Assembly: GCA_902558885.1 (NCBI GenBank)
Contig: CACEFQ010000004.1
Coordinates: forward strand, 119,533-183,532
DNA: 64,000 nt
Source: an uncultured SAR116 cluster alpha proteobacterium
GTDB taxonomy: Bacteria > Pseudomonadota > Alphaproteobacteria > Puniceispirillales > Marisalimonadaceae
Direction: 5' to 3'
Positions 22,938 to 33,715 of the stretch are shown piece after piece (position 1 is the first letter of the stretch; every line of letters starts with the position of its first letter). Under the pieces are notes generated by a model that searched no databases, had not been told where the DNA came from, and saw only the letters and a list, made by a program, of their open reading frames with translations. The translations under genes and the position numbers were made by a program.

Positions 22938-23732
22938 TTAAACTGCTACAGGTGCTGGAATGTTTGGATATGGATCATAATCAGTAATATCAAAATCTTC
23001 AAATATAAATTCGTTTATATCAGAGTGTGTTTTAGTAATTTTCAACTTAGGTAAATTTTTAGTAGATCTAGTCAATTGTAATTTTGCTTGTTCAAAATGA
23101 TTCGTATATAAATGAGCATCACCTAATGTATGAACAAAATCACCTACCGACAAACCAGTAACGTTAGCTATCATGTGTGTTAAAATTGAGTAAGATGCTA
23201 TATTGAAAGGTACCCCAAGAAATATGTCTGCACTTCTTTGGTATAATTGACAAGATAATTTGTTTTTAGAAACATAAAATTGAAACAAACAATGACATGG
23301 TGGAAGAGCCATGCTTCCTACGTCTGATGGATTCCAGGCAGAAACAATCATTCTTCTAGAGTTGGGTTTATCCTTTATTTCATTGATAACATCATTTAAT
23401 TGATCAAGTTTTCTTCCATCTGGAGTATCCCATCTTCTCCATTGCTTCCCATAAACAGGCCCAAGATCACCGTTTTCGTCTGCCCACTCATCCCATATGG
23501 AAACCTTATTTTCTTTTAAGTAAGATATATTGGTATCGCCTTTAATAAACCATAACAACTCATGAATAATAGATTTTAAATGGAGCTTCTTAGTAGTTAG
23601 TAATGGAAGTCCATCATTTAAATCAAATCTCATCTGCCAACCAAAAACTGACTTTGTACCAGTCCCAGTTCTGTCAGCTTTTTCATCACCTTTTTCTAAA
23701 ACATGTCTTAATAAATCTAAATATTGCTTCAT
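22938..23732 (-). CDS. thyA: Thymidylate synthase
   Basis: [31 protein letters not shown] active site. Confidence 0.98.
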   Translation of the reverse strand: MKQYLDLLRHVLEKGDEKADRTGTGTKSVFGWQMRFDLNDGLPLLTTKKLHLKSIIHELLWFIKGDTNISYLKENKVSIWDEWADENGDLGPVYGKQWRRWDTPDGRKLDQLNDVINEIKDKPNSRRMIVSAWNPSDVGSMALPPCHCLFQFYVSKNKLSCQLYQRSADIFLGVPFNIASYSILTHMIANVTGLSVGDFVHTLGDAHLYTNHFEQAKLQLTRSTKNLPKLKITKTHSDINEFIFEDFDITDYDPYPNIPAPVAV

Positions 23733-23844
23733 ACAAACATCTCAATTAAAAATTTTATCTAGAGGTATTATGTGCTCTTTAATAAAAAAAATAAATACTG
23801 TATAGTAAAAAAGTCATTTCGATGACTATGGTGATAAACATTTT

Positions 23845-24130
23845 TTAGAATAAGCTTAGCGGACCCGGGGGCGGTACCCGGCACCTCCACCATTATTTGG
23901 GGGTGAAATAGGATCGACGCGTGTAGTAAAAATTAAACTTTCACTCGGCATTGTACCACCGTTATCGGACTAAATTAAATAGTTGCAAACGACAACTATG
24001 CTCCGGTAGCTGCAGCAGCGTAAGCAGCCAAAGCAACCGAAAACTAGTCCTGTTCTATAGCTAGAACTGGCGGGGTTATTGTTTACCTGGCAACAGAAAA
24101 ACTTTGGTGGCGAGAAGTTACTTCTCGCCA
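23845..24130 (+). ncRNA. ssrA: tmRNA, circularly permuted two-piece (alphaproteobacterial type)
   Basis: Acceptor part ...CCGGGGGCGGTACCCGGCACCTCCACCA (ends 23892) precedes GGGGGTGAAATAGGATCGACG (from 23899). Acceptor stem GGGGGUG/CACCUCC with G3:U70. Tag GCA AAC GAC AAC TAT GCT CCG GTA GCT GCA GCA GCG TAA = ANDNYAPVAAAA*. Outer ends approximate. Confidence 0.95.
24109..24129 (+). terminator. Hairpin at ssrA 3' end (ggcgagaag-tta-cttctcgcc)
   Basis: 9-bp perfect GC-rich stem, followed by weakly T-rich sequence; may be a terminator or processing stem. Confidence 0.55.
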
Positions 24131-24204
24131 TCTTTAAAATTTTATTGAAAATTAAGGTTTTAGAATTGTAAGGTATTAATTAAAAAAAACTATAAGGTAT
24201 AAAA

Positions 24205-24720
24205 GTGACTAACAATAATGATAATTTTGGTTCTGATTCTAAAAGTTTTGACTATGACTTTTTGGTTGAGGAAAGTCTTAAAAATGTAGTTAAAAAAGTT
24301 TTAAAAATAACTTCAGAAACTGGTCTTATTGGAAACAGTCATTTTTTTATTACGTTCAATGGTGATGATCCAAGTGTAATAGTGCCGCCCGAACTAAAAA
24401 ATGCTGATGACTCAGAAATAAAAATAATAATTCAACACCAATTTTGGAATCTTAAAATATCTGAAGATCATTTTGAAGTAACTCTATCTTTTAGCGGTAA
24501 AAAAAAGAATATTTCTGTTCCTTTTAGAGCAATTACATCTTTTACTGATCCTTCAGTTGGTTTTGGTCTTCAATTTAAAATCGAAGATAATTTAAAAAAT
24601 ACTAGTTTAAGTAAAATTGAAAGCTCAGATGTAAATAAACCAGCAATTACGAATTTGGATGATACAGATTTAAAATCTGGAGAAATTGTATCTCTTGATG
24701 AATTTAGAGATAAGAAATAA
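24205..24720 (+). CDS. sspB: SspB-family ClpXP adaptor
   Basis: FFITFNGDDPSVIVPPELK, SVPFRAITSFTDPSVGFGLQF; directly downstream of ssrA. Confidence 0.88.
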   Translation: MTNNNDNFGSDSKSFDYDFLVEESLKNVVKKVLKITSETGLIGNSHFFITFNGDDPSVIVPPELKNADDSEIKIIIQHQFWNLKISEDHFEVTLSFSGKKKNISVPFRAITSFTDPSVGFGLQFKIEDNLKNTSLSKIESSDVNKPAITNLDDTDLKSGEIVSLDEFRDKK

Positions 24721-24729
24721 AACTATTAG

Positions 24730-26352
24730 TTGGAGATTATTTTGAACGATTTTTATTATTCACCAATTTTTCCTATTTCAGTTGATGAAACTGATTATAT
24801 AAAAATATCAGGCTCATATGTCAAAATTTCCAAAATAAACAACCAAGAAATTTTGGTTATCGATCCAAAGGCACTTACTCTTTTAGCACAAAGAGCTTTT
24901 AAAGATGTATCTCACCTTCTTAGAACATCACATTTAAAACAGCTCAGAGATATTCTTGAAGATGAAGAAGCCTCTAGTAATGATAAATTTGTCGCTTTAA
25001 CAATGTTAAAAAATGCAAATATATCTGCATCAGGAGTTCTTCCTATGTGCCAAGATACTGGCACAGCAATAATTATGGGTTATAAAGGCGAAAAAGTTTT
25101 TACCAACTCAGATGACAACGAGTTTCTTTCTTTAGGAGTTTATAAAACATATAAAGAAAATAACCTCCGTTTCTCTCAACTTGCACCAGTTTCTATGTTT
25201 GAAGAGAAAAACACTGCTAACAATTTACCTGCAGAAATCAGTATATTTGCTAATCAAGGTCAGGAATATAAATTTGCCTTTGTACAAAAAGGTGGAGGAT
25301 CAGCTAATAAAAGTTTTTTATTCCAAGCAACACCCGCCACTCTCAATCCTGAAAATTTAAAAAAATTTCTTTATGAGAAAATTATTTCTCTTGGTACTGC
25401 TGCTTGTCCACCTTATCATTTATCTGTAGTTATTGGAGGTACTTCAGCTGAATTTAATTTAAAGACCGTTAAGCTAGGATCTATGCGTTATCTAGATAAT
25501 TTACCTAAGGCTGGAAATTTAAAATCTGGTCATGCATATAGAGATTTAGAATGGGAAAAAATAATATTAGATCTTACAAGAGAAATGGGTGTAGGCGCAC
25601 AATTTGGAGGAAAATATTTTTGCCATGATGTAAGAGTTATTAGGCTTCCAAGGCATGGTGCATCGCTGCCAATTGGAATTGGGGTTTCTTGTTCAGCCGA
25701 TAGACAAATTTTAGGCAAGATAAATAAAGATGGAATTTTTGTTGAAAAACTCGAAACAGAGCCAAGTAAATATTTGCCCGAGGTAAATTTGGACGAAATT
25801 TCGGAAGATGTAACAGAAATTGATTTAAATCAGCCAATGAAAAATATTTTACAACAATTAAATGAATGTAAGATAAAGAAAAGAGTTAATCTTTCTGGTC
25901 CAATGATTGTTGCTAGAGACATAGCTCATGCAAAGTTACTTAAAAGATTACACGAGGTTGGCGAACTTCCTAATTATATTAAGGATCATCCAGTATATTA
26001 TGCTGGCCCAGCTAAAACTCCAAAGGGCTTACCCTCAGGATCCTTTGGGCCAACCACAGCTGGTAGAATGGATGCTTATGTTGATAAGTTTCAAGAAAAT
26101 GGTGGATCAATGGTTATGTTAGCAAAAGGAAACAGATCAAAGCAAGTAAAAGAAGCATGCAAAAAACATGGGGGATTTTACCTTGGAACCATTGGAGGAA
26201 CTGCTGCAAAAGTTGCGCTAGACTGCATAAAAAAAATAGAAGTTTTAGAATATCAAGAGCTTGGAATGGAAGCTGTTTGGAAGATTGAAGTTAAAAACTT
26301 TCCCGCATTTGTAGTAATTGACAATAAAGGGAATGATTTTTTTGATATTTAA
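24730..26352 (+). CDS. fumA: Class I fumarate hydratase
   Basis: [16 protein letters not shown]-term beta domain [23 protein letters not shown] start. Confidence 0.93.
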   Translation: MEIILNDFYYSPIFPISVDETDYIKISGSYVKISKINNQEILVIDPKALTLLAQRAFKDVSHLLRTSHLKQLRDILEDEEASSNDKFVALTMLKNANISASGVLPMCQDTGTAIIMGYKGEKVFTNSDDNEFLSLGVYKTYKENNLRFSQLAPVSMFEEKNTANNLPAEISIFANQGQEYKFAFVQKGGGSANKSFLFQATPATLNPENLKKFLYEKIISLGTAACPPYHLSVVIGGTSAEFNLKTVKLGSMRYLDNLPKAGNLKSGHAYRDLEWEKIILDLTREMGVGAQFGGKYFCHDVRVIRLPRHGASLPIGIGVSCSADRQILGKINKDGIFVEKLETEPSKYLPEVNLDEISEDVTEIDLNQPMKNILQQLNECKIKKRVNLSGPMIVARDIAHAKLLKRLHEVGELPNYIKDHPVYYAGPAKTPKGLPSGSFGPTTAGRMDAYVDKFQENGGSMVMLAKGNRSKQVKEACKKHGGFYLGTIGGTAAKVALDCIKKIEVLEYQELGMEAVWKIEVKNFPAFVVIDNKGNDFFDI

Positions 26353-27515
26353 ACTACCATCTGTTTCATTATTGAAAACAGATCAGATTTTCCTTCAAAA
26401 CCAATTCCAGTTATTTCTGGTAGAGTGACATAACTTTTTTCAACCCTAACACCATCAGGGAACCCTCCATATGGTTGAAAAAGATCTGGATAACTTTCAT
26501 TTCCTCCGAGTCCTAACCCAGCTGCAATTGCTAGGGACATTTGATGACCTCCGTGAGGAATACACCTTGAAACATCCCATTGATTTTCTTTGAGCATCTC
26601 AATAATTTTTAAATATTCAACTAACCCATAACTTAAAGCACAATCAAATTGAAGCCAATCTTTATCTTTTCTCATTCCAGCATATCTAATCAGATTTCTT
26701 GCATCATGCACTGAGAATAAATTCTCACCAGTTGCTAATGGAGGTAAATAATGCTTTGATAGCTCTTTATGAAGTTCAAAATCTAGAGGGTCTCCAGGCT
26801 CTTCATACCAAAATAAATTATAATTTGATAAAGCCTTACCATATTCAATCGCTGTTTCCAAATCGAACCTACCATTTGCATCAACTGCAAGCTGATCTTC
26901 AGGACCTAATATTTTTAAAACAGCTTCAATCCGTTTGCAATCATCCAATAGAGAAGCTCCCCCTATTTTCTTTTTGACTACTGTATAACCAAGATCCAGA
27001 TATTTTTTTATTTCGTCGGTCAAACCATTTATTCCTTGATTTGGCCAATAATATCCACCAGCAGCATAAACAAAAACTTTTCTATTTGGCACACCATCAC
27101 CGTATCTTTCAGCAAGCATTTGAAATAATGGTTTATCTTCGATTTTAGCAACAAGATCCCATATAGCCATATCAATAGTTCCTACTGCTACCGATCTTTC
27201 TCCATGTCCTCCAGGCTTTTCATTTTCCATCATAACATTCCAGATCTTTATGGGATCGAAATTTGTACCTTCATCATTTAAAATTTCTTTTGTATTTGCT
27301 TCCAATAATCTTGGAACAAACCTTTCTCTTATCAGATGACCTTGACCATACCTTCCATTTGAATTAAATCCGTAGCCTATTAAAGGCTTACCATTTTTAA
27401 TCACATTAGAACAAACAGCGACAACACTTATCGTCATTTTTGAAAAATCGATATATGCGTTTTTAATATTGGAACTTATGGATTTTGTTTCTTCAATTAT
27501 ATTAGTTATCTTCAT
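26349..27515 (-). CDS. tarD: D(-)-tartrate dehydratase-like enolase superfamily enzyme
   Basis: [88 protein letters not shown]. Confidence 0.8.
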   Translation of the reverse strand: MKITNIIEETKSISSNIKNAYIDFSKMTISVVAVCSNVIKNGKPLIGYGFNSNGRYGQGHLIRERFVPRLLEANTKEILNDEGTNFDPIKIWNVMMENEKPGGHGERSVAVGTIDMAIWDLVAKIEDKPLFQMLAERYGDGVPNRKVFVYAAGGYYWPNQGINGLTDEIKKYLDLGYTVVKKKIGGASLLDDCKRIEAVLKILGPEDQLAVDANGRFDLETAIEYGKALSNYNLFWYEEPGDPLDFELHKELSKHYLPPLATGENLFSVHDARNLIRYAGMRKDKDWLQFDCALSYGLVEYLKIIEMLKENQWDVSRCIPHGGHQMSLAIAAGLGLGGNESYPDLFQPYGGFPDGVRVEKSYVTLPEITGIGFEGKSDLFSIMKQMVV

Positions 27516-27592
27516 TATATTATTCCTGTATGAGAAAATACATATTAAGAATAAACTAAAACAATATAATAGTATTTATTATAAGATAGCAA

Positions 27593-27718
27593 TTAACCCT
27601 GACGTGCTTTAAATCTCGGATTTCTCTTATTAATAACGTATAGACGACCCCTACGTTTTACAATTTGAGAGTTTCTATCTCTAACTTTTAGAGTTTTTAA
27701 AGAACTTACTACTTTCAT
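27593..27718 (-). CDS. rpmJ: 50S ribosomal protein L36, cysteine-lacking form
   Basis: Manual translation [41 protein letters not shown]; absent from the ORF track (41 aa). Confidence 0.93.
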   Translation of the reverse strand: MKVVSSLKTLKVRDRNSQIVKRRGRLYVINKRNPRFKARQG

Positions 27719-27797
27719 AATCGGCCTATGAATAAATTAGATTGTTAAATATAATATCAAATCACTTTGGTCAAGTTCTAAAATAACTTTAATAAAT

Positions 27798-28424
27798 TTA
27801 TTTAAATTTAACTCCACAATCACCCAAACCACAATAACCATTAGGATTTTTATAAAGGTATTGTTGATGATAAATTTCAGCAAAATAGAAATCTATATTG
27901 TTTTTAATTTCAGTTGTGATTTCGTTAAATCCTGCTGATGCTAGTAAAGATTGAAATTCTATTTTTGAAGTTTTTATATCAATTAGATGTTCAGAATTAT
28001 TTACAAAAATTGCAGATCTATATTGAGTACCAAAATCATTACCTTGCCTCATCCCCTGGGTTGGATCATGACCTTCCCAAAATGCAATTAAAATAGTTCT
28101 TAAACTTATTTTTTTTGGATCATATACCACTCTAACAACTTCAGTATGAGCTGTTAATCCACTACAAACTTCTTCATAGGTAGGGTTTTTAGTATAACCA
28201 CCACCATACCCAACTGATGTATGATAAACTCCGTCAAGTTGCCAAAAAATTTTTTCAGCCCCCCAAAAACATCCCATTCCAAGTATAATCATCTCAAAAT
28301 CTTTTGGAATGTCCATAAGATTACGACCATTAATTTCGTGAAATAATTCCTTTACTATAGGATCATTTCTACCTAACAAAGCTTTTGACTTATCAACGAG
28401 GTTATATTTTTTTGAAAAAAACAT
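27798..28424 (-). CDS. msrA: Peptide-methionine (S)-S-oxide reductase
   Basis: GMGCFWGAEKIFWQLDGVYHTSVGYGGG. Confidence 0.95.
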   Translation of the reverse strand: MFFSKKYNLVDKSKALLGRNDPIVKELFHEINGRNLMDIPKDFEMIILGMGCFWGAEKIFWQLDGVYHTSVGYGGGYTKNPTYEEVCSGLTAHTEVVRVVYDPKKISLRTILIAFWEGHDPTQGMRQGNDFGTQYRSAIFVNNSEHLIDIKTSKIEFQSLLASAGFNEITTEIKNNIDFYFAEIYHQQYLYKNPNGYCGLGDCGVKFK

Positions 28425-28528
28425 TCTTATCTAATCGAATATACAAAATTTAATTAAAATAAAAGCATAACTTGACCAACTGTAAATAGCAATATAATCA
28501 AATCATTATAAATTTAAAGGCCAAAAAT

Positions 28529-30406
28529 ATGGATGATGATATTTATGGAATAAAAAAATGGGGCGATGATATACTTGAAGTCCTAGAAAATGGGAACATA
28601 GGACTTAAAAATCCATTTTATCCATCTAATCCTCCTACCGACCTAATTAAAATTATAGAAAGCCTTAATGAAAGGGGAATTAGCTGCCCAGTATTAATAA
28701 GAGTCACAGATTACTTAGCATTTAGAATAAAGCAAATTAATGAATCATTTTTTAAAGCAATAAAAGAGGTTAGATATAAAGGCCATTATAAGGGCGTTTT
28801 TCCAGTAAAAGTTAATCAACAGGCACAAGTAATTGATAGAATAGTTGATTTTGGAAAAGAGTTTGATTTTGGTTTGGAAGTTGGTTCTAAACCTGAATTA
28901 TTAATAGCTTTAGCACACGATCTATCTAGTGAGTCCACCATTATTTGTAATGGAATTAAAGACAAAGAATTTATTAATTTGGCCATCTTATCACTGAAAA
29001 TAGGTTTTAAAACTATTTTAGTTTTAGAGAGTCCTCGTGAACTTGATCTAATAATTGAAGTTTCTAAAGAACTAAATGTAAGACCACTGCTGGGAATAAG
29101 AGTAAAATTAACAAACAAAGTAAGTGGTAATTGGTCACAATCAAGTGGAGATCGAAGTGCATTTGGTATGTCTGTTGAACAAGTAATGAAAGTTATTACA
29201 AAATTAAAAGTATATAACTATCTTGATTGCTTGGTTCTACAACATTCACATCTTGGAAGCCAGATCCCTGATATCATTGAAATTAGAAAATCAACACAAG
29301 AGGCTTGTAGATTTTACTCAGAAATGAGCAAACAAGGAGCACCACTAGAATATTTAGATCTTGGTGGTGGATTAGGAGTGGATTATACAGGAGAACAAAA
29401 ATCTTCTTTCAACTCAATAAATTATACATTAGATGAATATTGTATAAATATTGTTGAAACTGTTAAATATGAATTAGATAAATCGAACATAAATCATCCT
29501 ATAATTGTAACTGAATCTGGAAGGGCATGCATTGCATCTAGTTCAATGCTTATTTTTAATATTTTAGAAACAACTAACTTTGATAGTGAAAAAAAACAGG
29601 AAATTAATTCAAATGATCATACTTTACTAAAAAATATGATTCAAATTCCTGAATATTTAAATTTAGAGAGAGCCCAAGAATGTTTAAACGATTTAAATTA
29701 TTATAGAGAAGAAATAAGAGCTCTTTTTAGAAGTGGCCAAATAGATTTGTCAAATATGGCAAAAACTGAAGAAACTTACTTATACATTATTAATAAAATT
29801 AAAGCTGTACTCTCCTCAACACCTGAAATAACAGAAGAACTTCAAGATGCAATTGATGATATGGCAGATATATATCATGGTAACTTTTCTTTATTTCAAA
29901 GCCTACCAGATGTTTGGGCTATTGATCAAATACATCCAATTGCTCCTCTTCAAAAACATAACACTCAACCAAATAGAAGAGTTATTTTAAATGATATTAC
30001 TTGTGATAGTGATGGCATAATAAATAAATTTGTACTTCGAGACGGTATTTCAAACACATTACCTTTGCACGATATTAAAGAGGATGAAGATTATTTTTTA
30101 GGTGTATTTTATATTGGCGCTTATCAAGAAACTTTGGGAGATCTTCATAACCTATTTGGTGATACAAATGTTGCCACAATTAAATTAAAAGAAAATGGTG
30201 GATATCAATTATTACATGAGCAAGAAGGTGATACAATTTCAGAAGTTTTATCCTATGTTGAGTATGAACCAAAGGACATATTAAATAGATTTAAACGTGT
30301 AGTGGAGGATGCTGTAAGAAGTAGAGATTTATCACTTTCAGAAAGAAAAAAAATAACTCAATCATTCAAAGATTCGATTTCTGGCTATACTTATTTCGAA
30401 AAATAA
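28529..30406 (+). CDS. speA: Biosynthetic arginine decarboxylase
   Basis: GVFPVKVNQQ PLP-lysine motif; SpeA-length fold III decarboxylase. Confidence 0.95.
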   Translation: MDDDIYGIKKWGDDILEVLENGNIGLKNPFYPSNPPTDLIKIIESLNERGISCPVLIRVTDYLAFRIKQINESFFKAIKEVRYKGHYKGVFPVKVNQQAQVIDRIVDFGKEFDFGLEVGSKPELLIALAHDLSSESTIICNGIKDKEFINLAILSLKIGFKTILVLESPRELDLIIEVSKELNVRPLLGIRVKLTNKVSGNWSQSSGDRSAFGMSVEQVMKVITKLKVYNYLDCLVLQHSHLGSQIPDIIEIRKSTQEACRFYSEMSKQGAPLEYLDLGGGLGVDYTGEQKSSFNSINYTLDEYCINIVETVKYELDKSNINHPIIVTESGRACIASSSMLIFNILETTNFDSEKKQEINSNDHTLLKNMIQIPEYLNLERAQECLNDLNYYREEIRALFRSGQIDLSNMAKTEETYLYIINKIKAVLSSTPEITEELQDAIDDMADIYHGNFSLFQSLPDVWAIDQIHPIAPLQKHNTQPNRRVILNDITCDSDGIINKFVLRDGISNTLPLHDIKEDEDYFLGVFYIGAYQETLGDLHNLFGDTNVATIKLKENGGYQLLHEQEGDTISEVLSYVEYEPKDILNRFKRVVEDAVRSRDLSLSERKKITQSFKDSISGYTYFEK

Positions 30407-30435
30407 ATAATTGTGAAAACTATGGGAGTTTTTTA

Positions 30436-31641
30436 ATGGATAATGTTTTAGTTATTGGTGCAGGTGGTGTGAGTCATGTAACAGTCCACAAGATGGCACA
30501 AAATTCTAATCATTTTAAAAATATAATTTTAGCGAGCAGATCTATAGAAAAATGCTTTCAAATTAAAAAAAGTGTTAAAGATAAGTATAATATTAACATT
30601 GAAGTAGCAGAGCTAGATGCTGATAATATAGATAAAACAGTAGCATTAATAAAAAAATTCAAACCATTTTTAGTTGTTAACCTAGCCCTTCCATACCAAG
30701 ACCTTAATATAATGGATGCTTGTTTGTTAACAAAAACACATTATTTAGATACTGCTAATTATGAACCTAGGGACGAAGCAAAGTTTGAGTATAAATGGCA
30801 ATGGGATTATGATAAAAAATTTAAGGAAAATGGTCTTATGGCTCTTTTAGGATCAGGCTTTGATCCAGGTGTTACAAATGTTTTTACAGCTTTTACTAGA
30901 AAACATCATTTAGATTGTATTGATTTTTTAGATATTCTCGACTGTAATGATGGTGATCACGGGCACCCATTTGCAACTAATTTTAATCCTGAAATTAATA
31001 TTAGAGAGGTTACATCAGATTCTAAACATTGGGAAAACAATAAATGGGTGATTGGACCAGCTTTAAAGAAAAAAGTTTCTTTTAAATTTCCTGAAATTGG
31101 AAATAAACATATGTACTTAATGTATCACGAAGAATTAGAGAGTTTAATAACACATTATCCTGAAATTAAAAGAGCAAGATTTTGGATGACATTCGGTGAT
31201 AACTATTTAAAGTATTTGGATGTTCTCCAAAATATAGGTATGACCTCTATCAATCCAGTAAACTATAATGGGACAGAAATTATTCCATTACAATTTTTAA
31301 AAAGTGTTCTACCAGACCCAGGAAGTCTTGGGAAAATAACAAAGGGAAAAACATGTATAGGCACAATAGTGACTGGTCAGAAAAACAATGTAGAAAAAAC
31401 ATTTTATACATACAATATTTGCAATCATGAAGATTGCTATAAAGAGGTTGGAAGCCAAGCAATTTCTTATACTACTGGCGTCCCCGCAATGATAGGGTCG
31501 TTACTGATGTTAAAGAAAATCTGGTTCAAACCAGGAGTTTGGAACATGGAACAATTTGACCCAGATCCATTTATGGAACTTCTGAACAAGCACGGTTTAC
31601 CTACTAAAACGATACAATTAGAAAATAAAGTAAATTTCTAG
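30436..31641 (+). CDS. Carboxynorspermidine/carboxyspermidine dehydrogenase (saccharopine dehydrogenase family)
   Basis: VLVIGAGGVSHVTVHKMAQN, GSGFDPGVTNVFTAF; adjacent to nspC. Confidence 0.92.
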   Translation: MDNVLVIGAGGVSHVTVHKMAQNSNHFKNIILASRSIEKCFQIKKSVKDKYNINIEVAELDADNIDKTVALIKKFKPFLVVNLALPYQDLNIMDACLLTKTHYLDTANYEPRDEAKFEYKWQWDYDKKFKENGLMALLGSGFDPGVTNVFTAFTRKHHLDCIDFLDILDCNDGDHGHPFATNFNPEINIREVTSDSKHWENNKWVIGPALKKKVSFKFPEIGNKHMYLMYHEELESLITHYPEIKRARFWMTFGDNYLKYLDVLQNIGMTSINPVNYNGTEIIPLQFLKSVLPDPGSLGKITKGKTCIGTIVTGQKNNVEKTFYTYNICNHEDCYKEVGSQAISYTTGVPAMIGSLLMLKKIWFKPGVWNMEQFDPDPFMELLNKHGLPTKTIQLENKVNF

Positions 31642-32822
31642 TGGATAAAATTTTTCAAACAATGGGAGGAAACCCAAGAAATTTTAATAAATTAGATTTA
31701 TATAAATTACCAAGTCCTTGCTTTGTTATAGATCAAAGAGCATTGATTGAAAATTTGAAGGTTTTACATCACCTTAAATCAAAAACAAATGTTAAAGTTT
31801 TAGTTGCTCTGAAAGCTTTTTCTACTCCTTATTTTGGTCCCTTAATATCTGAATACTTAGATGGATGTTGCAGTTCTGGGTTATATGAAACAAAATTAGC
31901 AAAAAAATATTTTAAAGGGGAAATTAGTACTTTTTCTCCAGCATTTAAAAAAAATGATCTTAAAGAAATAGTCAATCTATCAGATCATATTATTTTTAAT
32001 TCATCTAACCAATTGAATGATTTTTATGATATTGCAATAAAATTTAATGCTGAAATTGGTTTGAGAATTAATCCGCTTTATTCTGAAATAAATAATGAAA
32101 AATATAATGCTGCTAGCATCAATTCTAGATTAGGTATACATTTTAATGATTTAGACAATATTGATATAAATAAACTAAATGGAATTCATTTTCATACTCT
32201 ATGTGAACAAAACTTCACCCCTCTTAAAAATACATGGAATAATATTAAAAATGATATTGTTCCAATCTGTAAAAAATTAAATTGGCTTAATCTTGGTGGA
32301 GGACATCACATTACTAGAAGTGACTATGAAATTGATAAATTAGAAACTTTTTTGAAAATGATTGCAGATGAAACTAGTTGCCAAATTTATATTGAACCAG
32401 GAGAAGCTGTAGTATTAGATTCGGGTATTTTAGTAGGAGAAATTTTAGATAGTTTTAAAGCTAGCAACGAACTATCCTCAAATATTGCAATTACAGACAT
32501 TAGTGCAGTTTCTCATATACCAGATGTGATTGAAGCACCGTATAGGCCAGCATTACTTAATGAACCAGACACCGGATACAAAGTTATACTTGGGGGGCCA
32601 AGTTGTTTAGCAGGTGACATCATTGGAGAGTATAATTTTAACTCTCCACCCAAAGTTGGGGATAGGATAGCAATTTTGGATCAAGCACATTATACAATGG
32701 TTAAAACTAGTTTTTTCAATGGAGTAAACTTACCATCTATAGCAATTTGGGATAGCGCAACTGATGATTTAGAGGTGATTAAGAGTTTTACTTTTAAAGA
32801 TTTTGAAAATAAATTATCATAA
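31641..32822 (+). CDS. nspC: Carboxynorspermidine decarboxylase
   Basis: LPSPCFVIDQRALIENL, ALKAFSTPYFGP; LNLGGGHHITRSDYE; IEPGEAVVLDSG. Confidence 0.93.
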   Translation: MDKIFQTMGGNPRNFNKLDLYKLPSPCFVIDQRALIENLKVLHHLKSKTNVKVLVALKAFSTPYFGPLISEYLDGCCSSGLYETKLAKKYFKGEISTFSPAFKKNDLKEIVNLSDHIIFNSSNQLNDFYDIAIKFNAEIGLRINPLYSEINNEKYNAASINSRLGIHFNDLDNIDINKLNGIHFHTLCEQNFTPLKNTWNNIKNDIVPICKKLNWLNLGGGHHITRSDYEIDKLETFLKMIADETSCQIYIEPGEAVVLDSGILVGEILDSFKASNELSSNIAITDISAVSHIPDVIEAPYRPALLNEPDTGYKVILGGPSCLAGDIIGEYNFNSPPKVGDRIAILDQAHYTMVKTSFFNGVNLPSIAIWDSATDDLEVIKSFTFKDFENKLS

Positions 32823-32836
32823 TTTTAGGTAAAAAG

Positions 32837-33715
32837 ATGATAAATAAAAAGATAAATTTTTTAAACTCAGAACTTTCTTTAGAAGAGTCAAAAAAAGAAA
32901 AAGCAAAATTTCATGTCCTACCAATCCCTCTAGAAAAAACAGTTTCTTGCGGTAAAGGTACAGCAAAAGGGCCTAAGGCTATACTAGATGCAAGCAACGA
33001 GTTGGAAAGATTTACGGGTAAAAGTGAGCCTTGCGTTAATGGTATATTCACTCATCCTTTTTTAAATTGTAATTTTTCTATAGAAAATGTGATGCTTAAC
33101 ATAGAAAAAATTACAGAAGAAATTAGCAAAGAAAAGAAAATACCAATAATCCTTGGTGGAGAGCACAGCATTACTTTTGGTGCTGTAAATGGTATCTTTA
33201 AAGGATTGAATTTCTCAAAAAATGAAGAGATAGGGATCATACAAATTGACGCACATGCTGATTTAAAAGAAAAATATGAAAATCAATTATACTCACATGC
33301 AAGTGTTATGTATCTTCTAAGCAAATCAAAATATAAAATTGCACAATTTGGGGTAAGAGCATTAAGTAAAGAAGAAGTGAAAAATAGAAATCTTTTTGAT
33401 ATATTATATTTTGATGTTGAAGATATTAAAAACAACATAGACCTGAGTTTACCTAAAAACTTTCCACAAAACTTATATATTACCTTTGACGTAGATGGAT
33501 TAGATCCGTCAATAATGCCTGCTACGGGAACTCCAGTGCCTGATGGTCTGGGATTTAATGAAAGTTTACAATTAATAAAAAGTTTAATCAAAGGCAGGAA
33601 AGTAATTGGATTTGATGTTGTTGAATTTTCTCCAATTGAAAATTTTTTTGCATATGACTTTACAGTAGCATCTTTGGTCTACAAAATGATGGAACTAATA
33701 AATTTAAATCATTAA
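32837..33715 (+). CDS. speB: Agmatinase
   Basis: Ureohydrolase GGEHSIT, DAHADLK, FDVDGLDPSIMPATGTPVPDG. Confidence 0.93.
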   Translation: MINKKINFLNSELSLEESKKEKAKFHVLPIPLEKTVSCGKGTAKGPKAILDASNELERFTGKSEPCVNGIFTHPFLNCNFSIENVMLNIEKITEEISKEKKIPIILGGEHSITFGAVNGIFKGLNFSKNEEIGIIQIDAHADLKEKYENQLYSHASVMYLLSKSKYKIAQFGVRALSKEEVKNRNLFDILYFDVEDIKNNIDLSLPKNFPQNLYITFDVDGLDPSIMPATGTPVPDGLGFNESLQLIKSLIKGRKVIGFDVVEFSPIENFFAYDFTVASLVYKMMELINLNH

